From positions 4,320,804-4,384,803 of the forward strand of contig OZ038321.1 of assembly GCA_964035795.1 (NCBI GenBank): 64,000 nt of DNA, written 5' to 3'. This DNA is from Pterobdella sp. o SKG-2022 (lineage: Eukaryota; Annelida; Clitellata; Hirudinida; Piscicolidae). Position numbers and translations under genes: made by a program. Within the stretch, counting starts at the first letter, position 1. The number at the start of each line of letters is the position of its first letter. The notes beneath the pieces were generated by a model that was not told where the DNA came from, did no database searches, and saw nothing but the letters and a program-made list of their open reading frames with translations. Shown one piece after another: positions 1 to 23,200 of the stretch.

Positions 1-685
1 ATATTATTTAATATAATTTCCCAATGTCATGGTTCCAGTGTATATTTTATGAATATTTTTTTATTTGAGTTAGCTAATCAATTCTATTCAGTGGTTAATG
101 ATTTTATTTTAGGAATATTCGCTTCTCTGGTCTACTTTAAATTAAAAAAAAGTAATAAAATATAAACCCTCGTTCTAATGATTGATGTGTTTCAAGTTGT
201 TTTTTAAAATTTTTGAAGCCAAAGTTACAAATAACACTATAACTTACAAGTAATTTTTTAAGTTCAGTACTTTATTTATTTCAATATTAATTTCAGTTTA
301 TTGAATAATGTTTAAATAACATTTTACTCTGTGTTAATATCTAGTAATTATGAAAAAGCTCACATGAAGATGTAAGTTATATGATAAGCTTTGTAGGTTT
401 GATACTTGAACTTTTGTGCTGTGAATACTGAAAGCTTATTTAAAAATTTTTTCTTTTTTTATTTTTCCGATAACAAAATATTATATTGCAGTAAGTTGCT
501 TTAGGTAGGTAAAAATGGAGCTTAGGTGTAATTAAAATTGCATGGAATGTTTTGTAAATGAAGTAAATCAGGCCACTCTCTATATAGTTGGGATTAAACT
601 GGATTTAAAGTTTTGGTATCCATCTACATCTATTCCTTTTATTATAACCTCTACATCATTTCACACCACCAACCCTTCTATCCAG
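1..685. other. Sequence left of the first recognised exon
   Basis: AT-rich sequence with no exon I can support. It should be intron of the ABHD14-type gene that follows, because that gene's first visible exon opens in mid-codon at 686 after a CAG acceptor. The missing N-terminal exons must lie here unrecognised or left of the window. Confidence 0.4.
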
Positions 686-1316
686 GCTGGGGTGAGAGTC
701 AAAAACTATCCCTCAACAGTGACTTCAACAACATCGCCTTTCTCTACAGCGTCATCCAGGTCTTGAACCTTACAAGGCCGGTCTTAGTCGCACCGTCTAT
801 GGGAGGCGCATATGGCGTGCCGTACATGATGTACCCGGTGTCTTCTTCGTGTTCTGAGCGCATCTCGGGCCTTATCGCCATCGCTCCCATCAAGACTGAG
901 CTGTATGAACATGCCGAGTATTTCAGATGCGAGGTGTGTTGTGTTCTGTAAATCATGTATAATGATCAGCATCGTTTTTTTTCTCGTTTTATTGTTTGTA
1001 CAGCTATGAAAAAATAACTAATAAGAAATGCTAATAATAAACATTATTATTTTAATGAAAATTTTTGTTGTTTTTATTGCCATTATTTTTAATATTATTA
1101 TGATCATTATCACCACAGGTACCAGCAATGATCGTATACGGCTCCGAGGACAAGAAGATAGGCCTAGTGTCGTTATCAAATCTTAGGAACATGCCACACA
1201 ATGAGATATGGGTGCTGGAGAAGGCTGGACATGCCGCCTATTTGGAAAAGCCAGACCATTGGGACCGCCTGTTGTATTACTATTCCAATAGTTACAAGAA
1301 GAATTTGCATCTGTAG
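686..1316 (+). CDS. ABHD14-type alpha/beta hydrolase, last two exons (5' partial)
   Basis: Exons 686-933 and 1119-1316, joined in phase 0 (donor GAG|GTGTGT, acceptor CACAG|GTACCA). The reading frame begins with GWGESQKL, matching the 'PGxG' loop of ABHD14A/B. It continues with VLVAPSMGGAYG, the nucleophile elbow with Ser in S-M-G-G, and ISGLIAIAPIKT. The second exon gives MIVYGSEDKK, holding the acid Asp, and EKAGHAAYLEKPDHW, holding the catalytic His and a typical ABHD14 C-terminus. All three triad positions are therefore present. Human ABHD14B is a small soluble hydrolase with lysine deacetylase activity; carrying that activity over is inference. AATAAA at 1339-1344 lies 23 nt after the stop. 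The N-terminal third is missing from the window. Confidence 0.85.
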
Positions 1317-2402
1317 TTTTTTTGAGACTGTTGGTATTAATAAAAGTAATAGTTTTTAGTATACCTAATTTTTTCATTATAATTATGAAAGTAATAATAA
1401 AAATAAAAAAATTATAATAATAATAAAAGTTGAAATAACAAAATGAATGAAACGCTAGGTTTTACCGAAAAATATCGTTATTTTTTTTATAGCCATTCAA
1501 TAATTATCATAATCCATTTACATAAATTATTTTTAAAATATCATTATTTTTAATAATTATAATTAACTTCTATATATCATCTTTTGTTTGTTTTCTTTAA
1601 TTGTCTCTCAAGTTTTAACTTCTTATTCATGTTTTCAGTGAAATTCTTCTCAATTTTCATCATCACAAGTGCTCTAGAGATTTCCATTTATTCATCATTA
1701 TTGGTTCTCCATCTATTGTAGTGTTTATACTTTTCAAAAAGTCATTGGTTGAAATAAAAGTTTTTTACTTTAAGTTTCTTTGTTATAGTGAGTAAACTAC
1801 ATCAAACAATCATTAACTGGAAAATACTAAGCTTTTACATATGAAGAACATCATCCTCATGTGATTAATTTAAATTTTCTTGGTTAACTAAAACTTACTC
1901 AAAATAAAAAAACCAAAAATTTCAGTGATTTTCTGTTAGTTAAAAAAAAACTAGATATTTGTGAAAAAGTTTCATGGACAGCCAGTCCGAGCTAACGTCC
2001 AACTTGAAATTATTGAATTCAAGATCCGCTGTTCCACACTTGGGCATTTTGCCTTGCTGTTGTCCACAAAAAGAAGGATCACTCGCCAAGCCAAATAACA
2101 ACAATACCAGAATATCGGTTTGTCGATACCTGCAAGAGTCTACTGTTATCAAGGTTATAACAGGAAAGCAGTCTCAATTTAGAGATGCTACCTTCGGTGC
2201 AGTTTAACGTCATGCTCAGAACCATAAAAAATAAAATTTTTTTAATGAAAATAAAAGATTTCGATATTTAATTCATTTTATTTAATTACTATTAAATCCC
2301 TTTTTTTGATCATTTTTATTATTGTTTTAAATGCTTCTTGCTGATTTATTTCCCTTTATATCCATCTATTCCGTAAGAAGCATCTGGCGTTCCTGGTGGA
2401 AA
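1317..2402. other. Intergenic sequence between ABHD14-type gene and (AGT)n array
   Basis: Mostly AT-rich and featureless. One patch, about 1970-2215, has noticeably higher GC and is open in both directions (77 codons on plus, 70 on minus). I recognise neither translation, and neither is flanked by convincing splice sites that fit a neighbouring gene. It may be a remnant of a mobile element or an unrecognised exon. Confidence 0.3.
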
Positions 2403-3650
<1,248 letters not shown>

Positions 3651-3686
3651 AAAGTACTACTAAAACTACTACTACTTCTATAATTA

Positions 3687-6226
3687 TCATGAATGAATAT
3701 TAATTTGTTTTGGACTCGACCCCATACCACAAAGCAGTTTATCCACACAGTTAATAGGGCACTTTTCACAGCTCTTTCCTGGCTCGTACAACCTTTGACC
3801 CTGTGCATACCCGCTGTATAGCAATAAAATTCAAAGATTTTTAAAATGATGAAAAATTATACATCACTTTAATTCTTTTTATGCTAGTGATTTTTTCACG
3901 GATATTTATGTCGTTAGCGTTAATTCTTTTTATGCTAGTGATTTTTTCACGGATATTTATGTCGTTAGCGATTTTATTACCCTCTCAATATTGATCTAGA
4001 CAACCACCACACGTCATTATCATTTTAACCGCAGCCGAACTTTAAAACACATTATCATACCTAGATAGCAATAATAATAATAGTCTCACTTCCACTGAAA
4101 ATTGCAATTGATCATGACAGGAGTTTTGTAAGGGTAAACAGTATTGCTTTTTTTAAACTTATAGCATTTGGCATATGTACAGCCAATCTTTTCTGTTTCT
4201 GGTCTGTAAATCTATGTTTGATAATGAGTGTGTTACTAAATTATTGTTTGAACATTCAGTAAACTTTCCTCAATTCATAATTTTCAATGTATTACGTTTA
4301 TACTCAAATTGACAGTATATTCATTGTCACTAAAATAAAAATTTTATTTTTTTCTTTTTAGAATACTCATTTAATATTCACAAAGATCCACTCAGCTTGA
4401 GTAACATAATTTTTAAAAATTTTATATTAAATTTCATTAAATAAATAGGTTTAGACGAGAGCAAAAGAATGAGAGTACTCAGCTGCATGGTAAACCAAAA
4501 TACTTACATGCATGGAGTATTGACACATATCATCTTCTGGAGGGCAGGTGAAGTTATTGAAGTTATACGACTTCTGTCCCCTCCACCACGAAACCAAGGC
4601 GTATTGAAGGTCGGGGTAAGTGGTACCTTGCACAGGGTTTTGGTTAGCATTGGCGAAATAGCGTAGTATTTTGGATTTTTAGTCTATTAATTGTTCTAGA
4701 CGTGTTAGTTGGAATACTATAATTTTACTTGATTAGTTACTCAATAAACTTTTCCGCTAATGTTTTATGATTAGGCTAAACTTATCGAAAATTTCATACT
4801 AAGTTTCTGTTTTCTTTTTCTCAATAAATGCAATAAAATGCCTCCATAAATCGAAGTAAAAAAAATTTGTTAAATCAAAGTTTTTTAGGTATGCTGCAGA
4901 GGTTTTAGAGTTTCAAGGCAATAAATCAGGGATTCAAGCTAAAGAAATCGAAGTGATTATTATGCTTATTATGCTTTTAATCAAGTTTTTGAGACATTGA
5001 GATATTTATTGAAAGCCTGAAATACTGAAGTATTTATTATTTAAAGTATTTATGTATTAAGGGGGTTTTGAAGCAATAACTATAATATCGAAATACTAAG
5101 GTATTTTGGTGTATAACTAAACTAGCCTTTTAACAAAAACGATTTAAATCAATCACTTTTATTAACGGAATAATAATACAAAGCTTTTCGTAAGTTGGAC
5201 TCACATTCTCAAATATACAAAATTACGAAAAGCTTCGTGTTATTATTCAGTTAATAAAAGTGTTTGATTCAAATCGAATAAGGTATTAGTTGAGATTTTC
5301 ATGTACCATTGAGTGTTTTAAAATTTATTAAAAATTAATAAAAAGTTTCAAGATACCAAAAAAGGTTGGAGGTATTAATAAGAATACTGAGGTCTTTATA
5401 TAAGTATTGGAGTGATGCTGTATTAATCATCAGTAATAGGGCGTTGGTATAGGTATAAAGGTGGTATTACAAATATTAAGGTACTAGTAAAGGTATTACA
5501 ATATTATTTAAGGTATTATGGTATTAAAAAAAGTTTTGAAGTATTAATAAAAGTTTGAGAATATTAAAAATGTTATCAAGGTACAAATGAAGGTATTGAA
5601 TAATTGATATAAATATTAAGATACTAAATAATTATCAAAAACATGACATCAATAAAATTAATTGATATTAACTACAGTATTAATCAATAATCAAAAAAAT
5701 CACCAAGGTAAGTGTAGTTGTTTACAGCCAGATCCATCACAATCTTAGCATAGCCCATGTAAAACTCATTACTCATGTCACATTCTTCGACAGGCAGTCT
5801 AGAGTTGTACTCCATTCCATTGTCCCATACCTGGTTGTTGTTTCGGGGGATGTGAGGATTCAAGCTTAATGGTAGAGTTGATTTGTAAAAATAAAAATGA
5901 TATCAAGAATAATAGTAATAAAAATTATTATTTTTCTAGTTTATTTTCAAACAAACAACAAAAATTATAAAATTAACAATAATACTGATTATGAAAACAG
6001 CAAAAAAACACTAAGTATAATCATCATAACAATTAAATAATAAAAAACAGAGCAAAAATAATGAAAACTTCACCACTCTTCTCATGTCTGGAGCTCCGAC
6101 AACGAACCTTGCGGCATTTAGCAGTTTGAGAAACTTCAATTGAGAATTATTATCAAACGGGTACGATGACCCACTGTAAATCATAGTGGTCGAAAGAGCA
6201 AGTACTAATAACGTTAAAATCAGCAT
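3687..6226 (-). CDS. CAP-superfamily (SCP/CRISP-type) secreted protein, gene 1
   Basis: Five exons on the minus strand: 6074-6226, 5704-5830, 4508-4626, 4096-4211 and 3687-3813 (phases 0,1,0,2; 642 nt, 213 aa). The start (6226) opens a signal peptide, MLILTLLVLALSTTMIYS. CAP landmarks in order: FLKLLNAARFVVGAPDM (helix 1), VWDNGMEYNSRLP, the ALVSWWRGQKSYNF segment, MCQYSMH at the catalytic-like His/Tyr strand, ETEKIGCTYAKC matching the 'GCG' signature, and INCNFHGYAQGQ. The last exon holds GKSCEKCPINCVDKLLC, a CRISP-like Cys-rich hinge. The stop used here is 14 codons past the LLC motif; a donor at 3728 (G|GTATGG) could instead extend the protein. CAP proteins are secreted and varied in role (venom, immunity, sperm, sterol binding). 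Function here is unknown. Confidence 0.85.
3869..3970. repeat. 51-bp unit, two tandem copies
   Basis: Copies 3869-3919 and 3920-3970 appear identical. They lie in the last intron of the minus-strand CAP gene and look like a recent local duplication. Confidence 0.9.
5140..5276. repeat. Palindromic MITE-like element (AAGCTT-core family)
   Basis: Two arms of about 54 bp (5140-5193 and 5223-5276) are near-perfect reverse complements and run outward from a short loop. Each arm holds CAAAGCTTTTCGTAA or its reverse complement and an outer CACTTTTATTAA block. Related half-elements occur near 10720-10772 and 49165-49215, and a full one at 62391-62500. It sits in the second intron of CAP gene 1. Confidence 0.85.
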
Positions 6227-6452
6227 GGTTGGTTACAGAATGTTAGGATAGGCAAGGTGGTGGGGGGTTTTGAGTTAACTTTCAAACCGATGCTTGGATT
6301 TTGCGTTGTTATGATTGATTTTTTTGTTTAGCTTATCGTTAAAAAGAGCAACAAAGATTCACCCACGCTTTTTGAAGATTCATAGTTGGCAAATAATAGA
6401 CGGAATTATTTGCGATTTAAAACGAAAAAATGTTATCCCACGGCGTTTGAAG
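6227..6452. promoter_or_regulatory. Shared 226-bp head-to-head promoter region of the two CAP genes
   Basis: The start codons of the two CAP genes (6226 minus, 6453 plus) face away from each other across only 226 bp, so both promoters and 5' UTRs must fit here unless upstream exons exist. No clear TATA box was seen. A longer open frame upstream of 6453 was rejected as the coding start because the signal peptide begins at 6453. Confidence 0.55.
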
Positions 6453-8535
6453 ATGTCTCTGCTGTTTTTAGTTTTTACGTTGCTTTGCACATGGCAGTCT
6501 CAAGCAAGAATCCTTAAGAGGGCTGAGGCAATGGACCTGCTAGAGGTGGGGATGATGGGGGTTGAAGGTGATGACGATGATGGGGGTGGTGGTGAGGATG
6601 ATGATGATGAGGGTGGCTATGATGATGGTGATAATAAGAATGTTGGAATGATAAAATCGATAAATACACGAGATTCATATAATATACCTTTCATACATGA
6701 ACTTCAGGTGTTGAATCTGGCTAGGAGGACTGCCAATGCCAACAACATGATTAAGCTGGTAATTCTTCGTTTTTGATTTTTTTTTTCGTTTTTTTAATTT
6801 TTTTTAATATTCATTATGTTGATATATTGCTTCTATTTAAAATAACAATTATAATTGTATCTTCACTTGTTAATGTATGCTCAACTTACGAAAAGCTTTG
6901 ACGATTTAAAGAACTTTAAGTCTTTATTTTGACTAATATATTTCTACTCTACAACCCAGCCCATAGAATCATACGTAAAACAATGATGAGGATAATGAAA
7001 ATGGTGACCATGATGAAATTTAACCTGATGTCTTATTGCAACACACCTAGGAATGGAGTGGTAAACTGGCGCAAAAAGCTGATGGCTGGATAGGGTACGA
7101 TGAACCATGGGGAAATAAGAGACAGGATGATGCTAATTTAGGGGGAGCCTATGCAGTTATAAGAGATACGAGAATTTTCAAGGGGGCTTTTGTGGTCTTT
7201 GAAATGCTCAAAGCTGGTTTGTATTTGTGTTTCTATGCTTGCTTGAGGTTGAAACAGGCTGTTTTAGTTTCAAAAGTTTATAACTTAACTGTTCAAAACC
7301 GATAATTGTTTAACTGAAGTTGGAAAGCCTCCATCTCAAATAGATTATTGATTGTTTTATAGTTTGATTATAATAATTATGATTATTATTTTCATTTTTT
7401 TGAAAATAATTTTAAATAACGATAATAATATTGATGAATTATGACAAAGTTGAATTTGTCAAAAATTTTATTTGAATAAAGTGTTAAAATATCGCCTTTT
7501 TTTTAAAATTATTTTTATAAACAATTAACAAAACATTGATACATGATTTCTCTAAAAACGTCTCATTATTATTCTCTCAGAGAACGAGTTCAACGGTACG
7601 AATGGTCAATGTGGTCCTACCATGCATTGGTGCAGAGGCTTCCCTGATGTGAGATGGGTGGTGAGGGAGGCATTGATGGATGAATGCATGATAAAACGGA
7701 TGAATATAAATGAAATAAAATAAATGGATAAATAATGAAAGGAGTAAGTAGCGAAAAATGAATGCGTAATAAATAAAAATAAAAATATATGTTTTTTTTG
7801 TCAAGTTAATGATAAAATAAAAAAACATACAAAAGAATGAATATATAGATAAATGAATGATTTAAGGATTATGCAAATAAATAACTTATAAAATCTCTCT
7901 TTCTACTCCACCCAGATGATGTACTCAGAGCAGAGGAAAGTGGGGTGTGCGTATAATGATAATGTCAGAAATGAAGATAACTACCACGTGGCTTGTGCCT
8001 TCAATAAGCGGTAGATATATGTTATTTGCAATTTAAAGGAATTTTATGGTACGGGTAGCTTTTGATGCTGATACTATGTTTTCCAAGTTTAATCTTTTGT
8101 ATTATCTTTTTATTCTGTAAATAAAAGGTAGTTTTTAGATTATTATTATTATTATTATTATTATATTGTGTTTTTTAATCATTTTTGCTGTTTTTATTTT
8201 TTTTTCCATAAAAAGTAGCTTTCAGAGCTTATGATTCAACAGTTTTTACGTTAATTTATGGAAGAATTTTATTACATTTATTAAGCAATAAAACGGCTAC
8301 TTATATAAACAGATTTTTGTTATATTTTTTGGTTTAAAGATCAAATCATTTTTATCATAACATTTTCATAATTAAAGTATTTAGATCACTATTATAATCC
8401 TATCGACTTCAAACCCCAAACAGATGGAAATGGTCAAAGAAGGAGTCACTGCCCATATATGGAGAAGATGGTACAGTTTGTACCAAGTGCCCTAAGACAC
8501 ATATGCAGTGTGAACAAAATCTTTGTGGTGAGTAG
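6453..8535 (+). CDS. CAP-superfamily (CRISP-type) secreted protein, gene 2
   Basis: Five exons: 6453-6758, 7051-7216, 7581-7648, 7916-8010, 8424-8535 (phases 0,1,0,2; 747 nt, 248 aa). The start at 6453 gives a signal peptide, MSLLFLVFTLLCTWQSQA. Next comes an Asp/Gly-rich stretch (about residues 31-65) that gene 1 lacks, then the CAP fold: LQVLNLARRTANANNMIKL, EWSGKLAQKADGWIGYD, FVVFEMLKAG, QCGPTMHWCRGF, and MMYSEQRKVGCAYNDN followed by NYHVACAFNKRW. The last exon encodes GEDGTVCTKCPKTHMQC and NLC, a CRISP-like Cys-rich hinge. Intron phases match gene 1 exactly, so the two are a duplicated pair. A stop follows NLCGE; AATAAA at 8545-8550 supports this as the end, although G|GTGAGT at 8527 could be a donor. 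Confidence 0.88.
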
Positions 8536-8550
8536 GTGTTGTGAAATAAA

Positions 8551-19999
<11,449 letters not shown>

Positions 20000-20003
20000 G
20001 GTC

Positions 20004-20167
20004 TGAAACACACCAGATTTTGTGTGCATTTTTATACTGTTTTTTAAAATATTCATGTTAAAAATTCTTTATTAATCGCTCTCCAAATGAAAAATTTAAA
20101 AGCAGCTTTAACAAATAAACATTTTTGTCATTTAGGTAAATACCAAACACAGCGTTTTTTTTTTATT
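20004..20167 (-). promoter_or_regulatory. RAD9 to PHKG-like intercistronic segment: poly(A) signal, then 3' splice site
   Basis: Reading minus, the RAD9 stop (TGA, ends 20258) is followed by AATAAA at 20162-20167. About 160 nt later comes a consensus acceptor, GTGTGTTTCAG, that ends 3 nt before the PHKG-like ATG (19999). An acceptor this close to a start codon means either a 5'-UTR exon upstream or a trans-splice site. Confidence 0.5.
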
Positions 20168-20257
20168 AAGATTTTTTCCTGAAAACAAATTCAATACAAA
20201 AAAAGTGCAATTAAAATAAGAAATTGAAAAAAAAAAACGTCTCATATATATACAAGT

Positions 20258-23200
20258 TCATTCTGACTCAGAATCACTGGCCATATTGTGGAAGGAGTGG
20301 TGCTGGGGCGACTGTGATAGACCACTGAAGATCGATCTGACCTGCAAACATTGAGAAGAATTTTAGTGTACCAACCAAATACAAAATTTTATGATTTCAA
20401 GAAAAAGAAAATAACTAATTATGCATATTTAATTAAATTAAATATTAACATTATTCACATTAAATATATAAAATTTGGCTTAATTAAATTGTTCAGCTTA
20501 TAAGTGGAAATAAAGTCATATTAATGGGGTAAAAATTAAAATTTAAAAAAAAAAAGTTTGTTCAATTTTATCATGTTGTCTGTAGACAAAAATAAATTAA
20601 TAATTAATATAATAATAAATTATAATAACAAATATTACCTCAAAAAAATAACAAAAGAAGCAAAAAAACTAAAATAAACAGACGGACAGACATACTTTTT
20701 TATTGGGTGGAGACTTAGGCGGTGACTCATCATCCATACTATCCCCCACCTCAACATCACCATCATTCTCCCCCATCACCACCCTCCTACTCATCTCGCC
20801 ATCTCTATTTAACAAGCTTTTATCATTTTCATTATTTATGTTATTTTTACTATTTTTATTATTACTATTATTATCGATAATTTTTTGGCTATTATTCAGA
20901 TTATTATCATTACCAGTTGTATTAAAATTATCTGATTTATTTATAATATTATCATTTTGCTCATCATCATCATCATTCTGTTTACCCCTATCATCATCTT
21001 CGTTAGTATTTGTTCTATCTGCTTCATCTTTCATTTCATGATGTGTCTCATTGTTATCAATCTCTTCATCTAACTCAACCTTGCTTGTATCCTTCGTTGT
21101 TTCACTTCTATTCTTTGTTTGTCTCTTTGTCGTCTTGGATTTATTTTCTTTGCTAAAATTTTGATAATAATAATTATTATTATATATTTTAACAAATAAA
21201 ACTTTATATAAAGACATGAAAGGCGGAAAGATATTAATAAAAAAAAATAATAATTTAAAATCTATTTTAAAAAAACAATGTTTTTAACATTATCAGTAAA
21301 TAGTATTTCAAGTCGACCATCAGGTTACATAATTATTAGCTACCCCATGTGTGATGCACATATAATATTAATTACATTTTTTTTATCATTACTACATCAT
21401 CATCATCATTAGTCCACATTGATTAGCGCCCTGTCAAACCAAGCAATTGCGCAACCGAAACCCCAGTTAGGGACGATCAAATGGTCGAATTACATCACCA
21501 TAAGCATCATCGTTACAAACACCACCATCTTCATCAGCACTATATAAAAACCCACACATAAGCTTCCCCCTCTCTTTTGTCTCCCCTCCATATCACAAAA
21601 CCTCCGTTTTTTCCTACCAACTTTTTCCCTTTTCTTCCTCCCTCCTGCCTCTCACCTAGTGGCATTAAGGTGCTCAGAGGATACTGTGGCCAAAACAAGT
21701 TGACATTCAAACGTTGAGTCAGAGTCAAGAGAAAAGATTATTGGTCTGTGTTGTTATTATTTCTATATTATTATTGTTTTTATTATTATATTTTTTATTT
21801 AAAAATGAAAAAAAATTTCAGATAAATTTAAGAATCCTGAGCATCAACATTAAACCGCATTAAAATTAGCGCCTGTTATTTAGGGCTGTCTTTCTATTAT
21901 AGCCTGATGACAGAAGCCTTCGTTAGCAGGTATTGACATACTAATATTCTGGTATCCTTGTTATATTGCTTAATGAATAATTCTAGTTGACAAAGGTAGT
22001 TTATTGGGACAGATTGAATAATTATTCCTCTAAATGAATAATGTTTGCAACGGATATCATAAATGTTGCACACAAAAAAATTAACAATATAAGAGAAAAA
22101 CTACAATTGAAAAACTAAAACAAAAAACTCAAATTCCTTATCGCACTTATTTTCATAAACAAATCCCCTTACTTTCCAGCTTCTTTTGCATACAGGGACA
22201 CTTCGGGGTTCGCTAACTCACAAAAGAACAAAAATGCCTGGGTAGGAATGATGGTGGTGGCAATTGTTTTGATGGATAGGTAAAAGATTGATACAAGGAT
22301 GGATAGATAGGCAAATAAATAGATTGTTAGAAAGATAGATTGATGGACAGGTAAACAGATAAAAAATAAATAATGGATGGATAGATAGATATAGATAGAT
22401 AGATAGATAATATCCATATACCCTAAACTCCTTGAGACAAAAGACTGAAGTGGTTTCATTATTGAATGAATACTCCTCAAACTCGTCTGTTATAGAATTT
22501 ATTATTGTTAATATTAATTTCTTAGTATTAACATTGTTGCTATTAACAATCTATTATTATTATTATTATTATTAACTTATGATTATTATTATTATTATTA
22601 CTATTATTAACTTATGAATATTATTATTAATTTTTTTTCATTTTTCTAGGTTTCCACTATTGCCAAGCTACTATTATTTGAACTATTATGGGCATCATTG
22701 AATCATGAGTCACACACTTTCATGGATGACAACTTCCGTTTTGACGCACCCTCCGCTACCCTCTGTTGATATAAGTCATTTAATAATAATAATAATAATA
22801 AAAACTTTTGTTATTAATATTATTATTATAAAAAATACAATTTAGCTGTTGCATTGATTGTATCATGAAAAAATCATTTTAGATTTAAAAATTAACCCAA
22901 CATGTAAAATTAAAGAAAATGGTAATTAGAGGCACACAATAAGATTGAAACTAACACGTAATAATCATTGCATTTAGCCATATTAAATCTTAAGTCAAGT
23001 TATGCTGAAATTGTTAAATTGACCTAAACACCTTTATAGATCTACTCTCACTGACTCGTTTAAGCTAGCCATATATATATAATTAATTTTCGTCTTTAGA
23101 CATAATCACATCTAGCCATAGCTCATATTGAAACGTTACATCTATCTGTATTAAATCTAGCTGTATTGAATTTTCAAATTAAGTCCAGACCTTGATCAGG

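Noticed and set aside
1940..2207. Overlapping ORFs in a GC-richer patch
   Set aside because: No recognisable protein and no splice context; kept only as an unassigned region.
3980..4095. Apparent decayed CAP exon with in-frame stops (FGCG-like segment) in CAP gene 1
   Set aside because: An intact exon at 4096-4211 (ETEKIGCTYAKC...) fits both flanking phases, so the gene is not broken and the match was chance.
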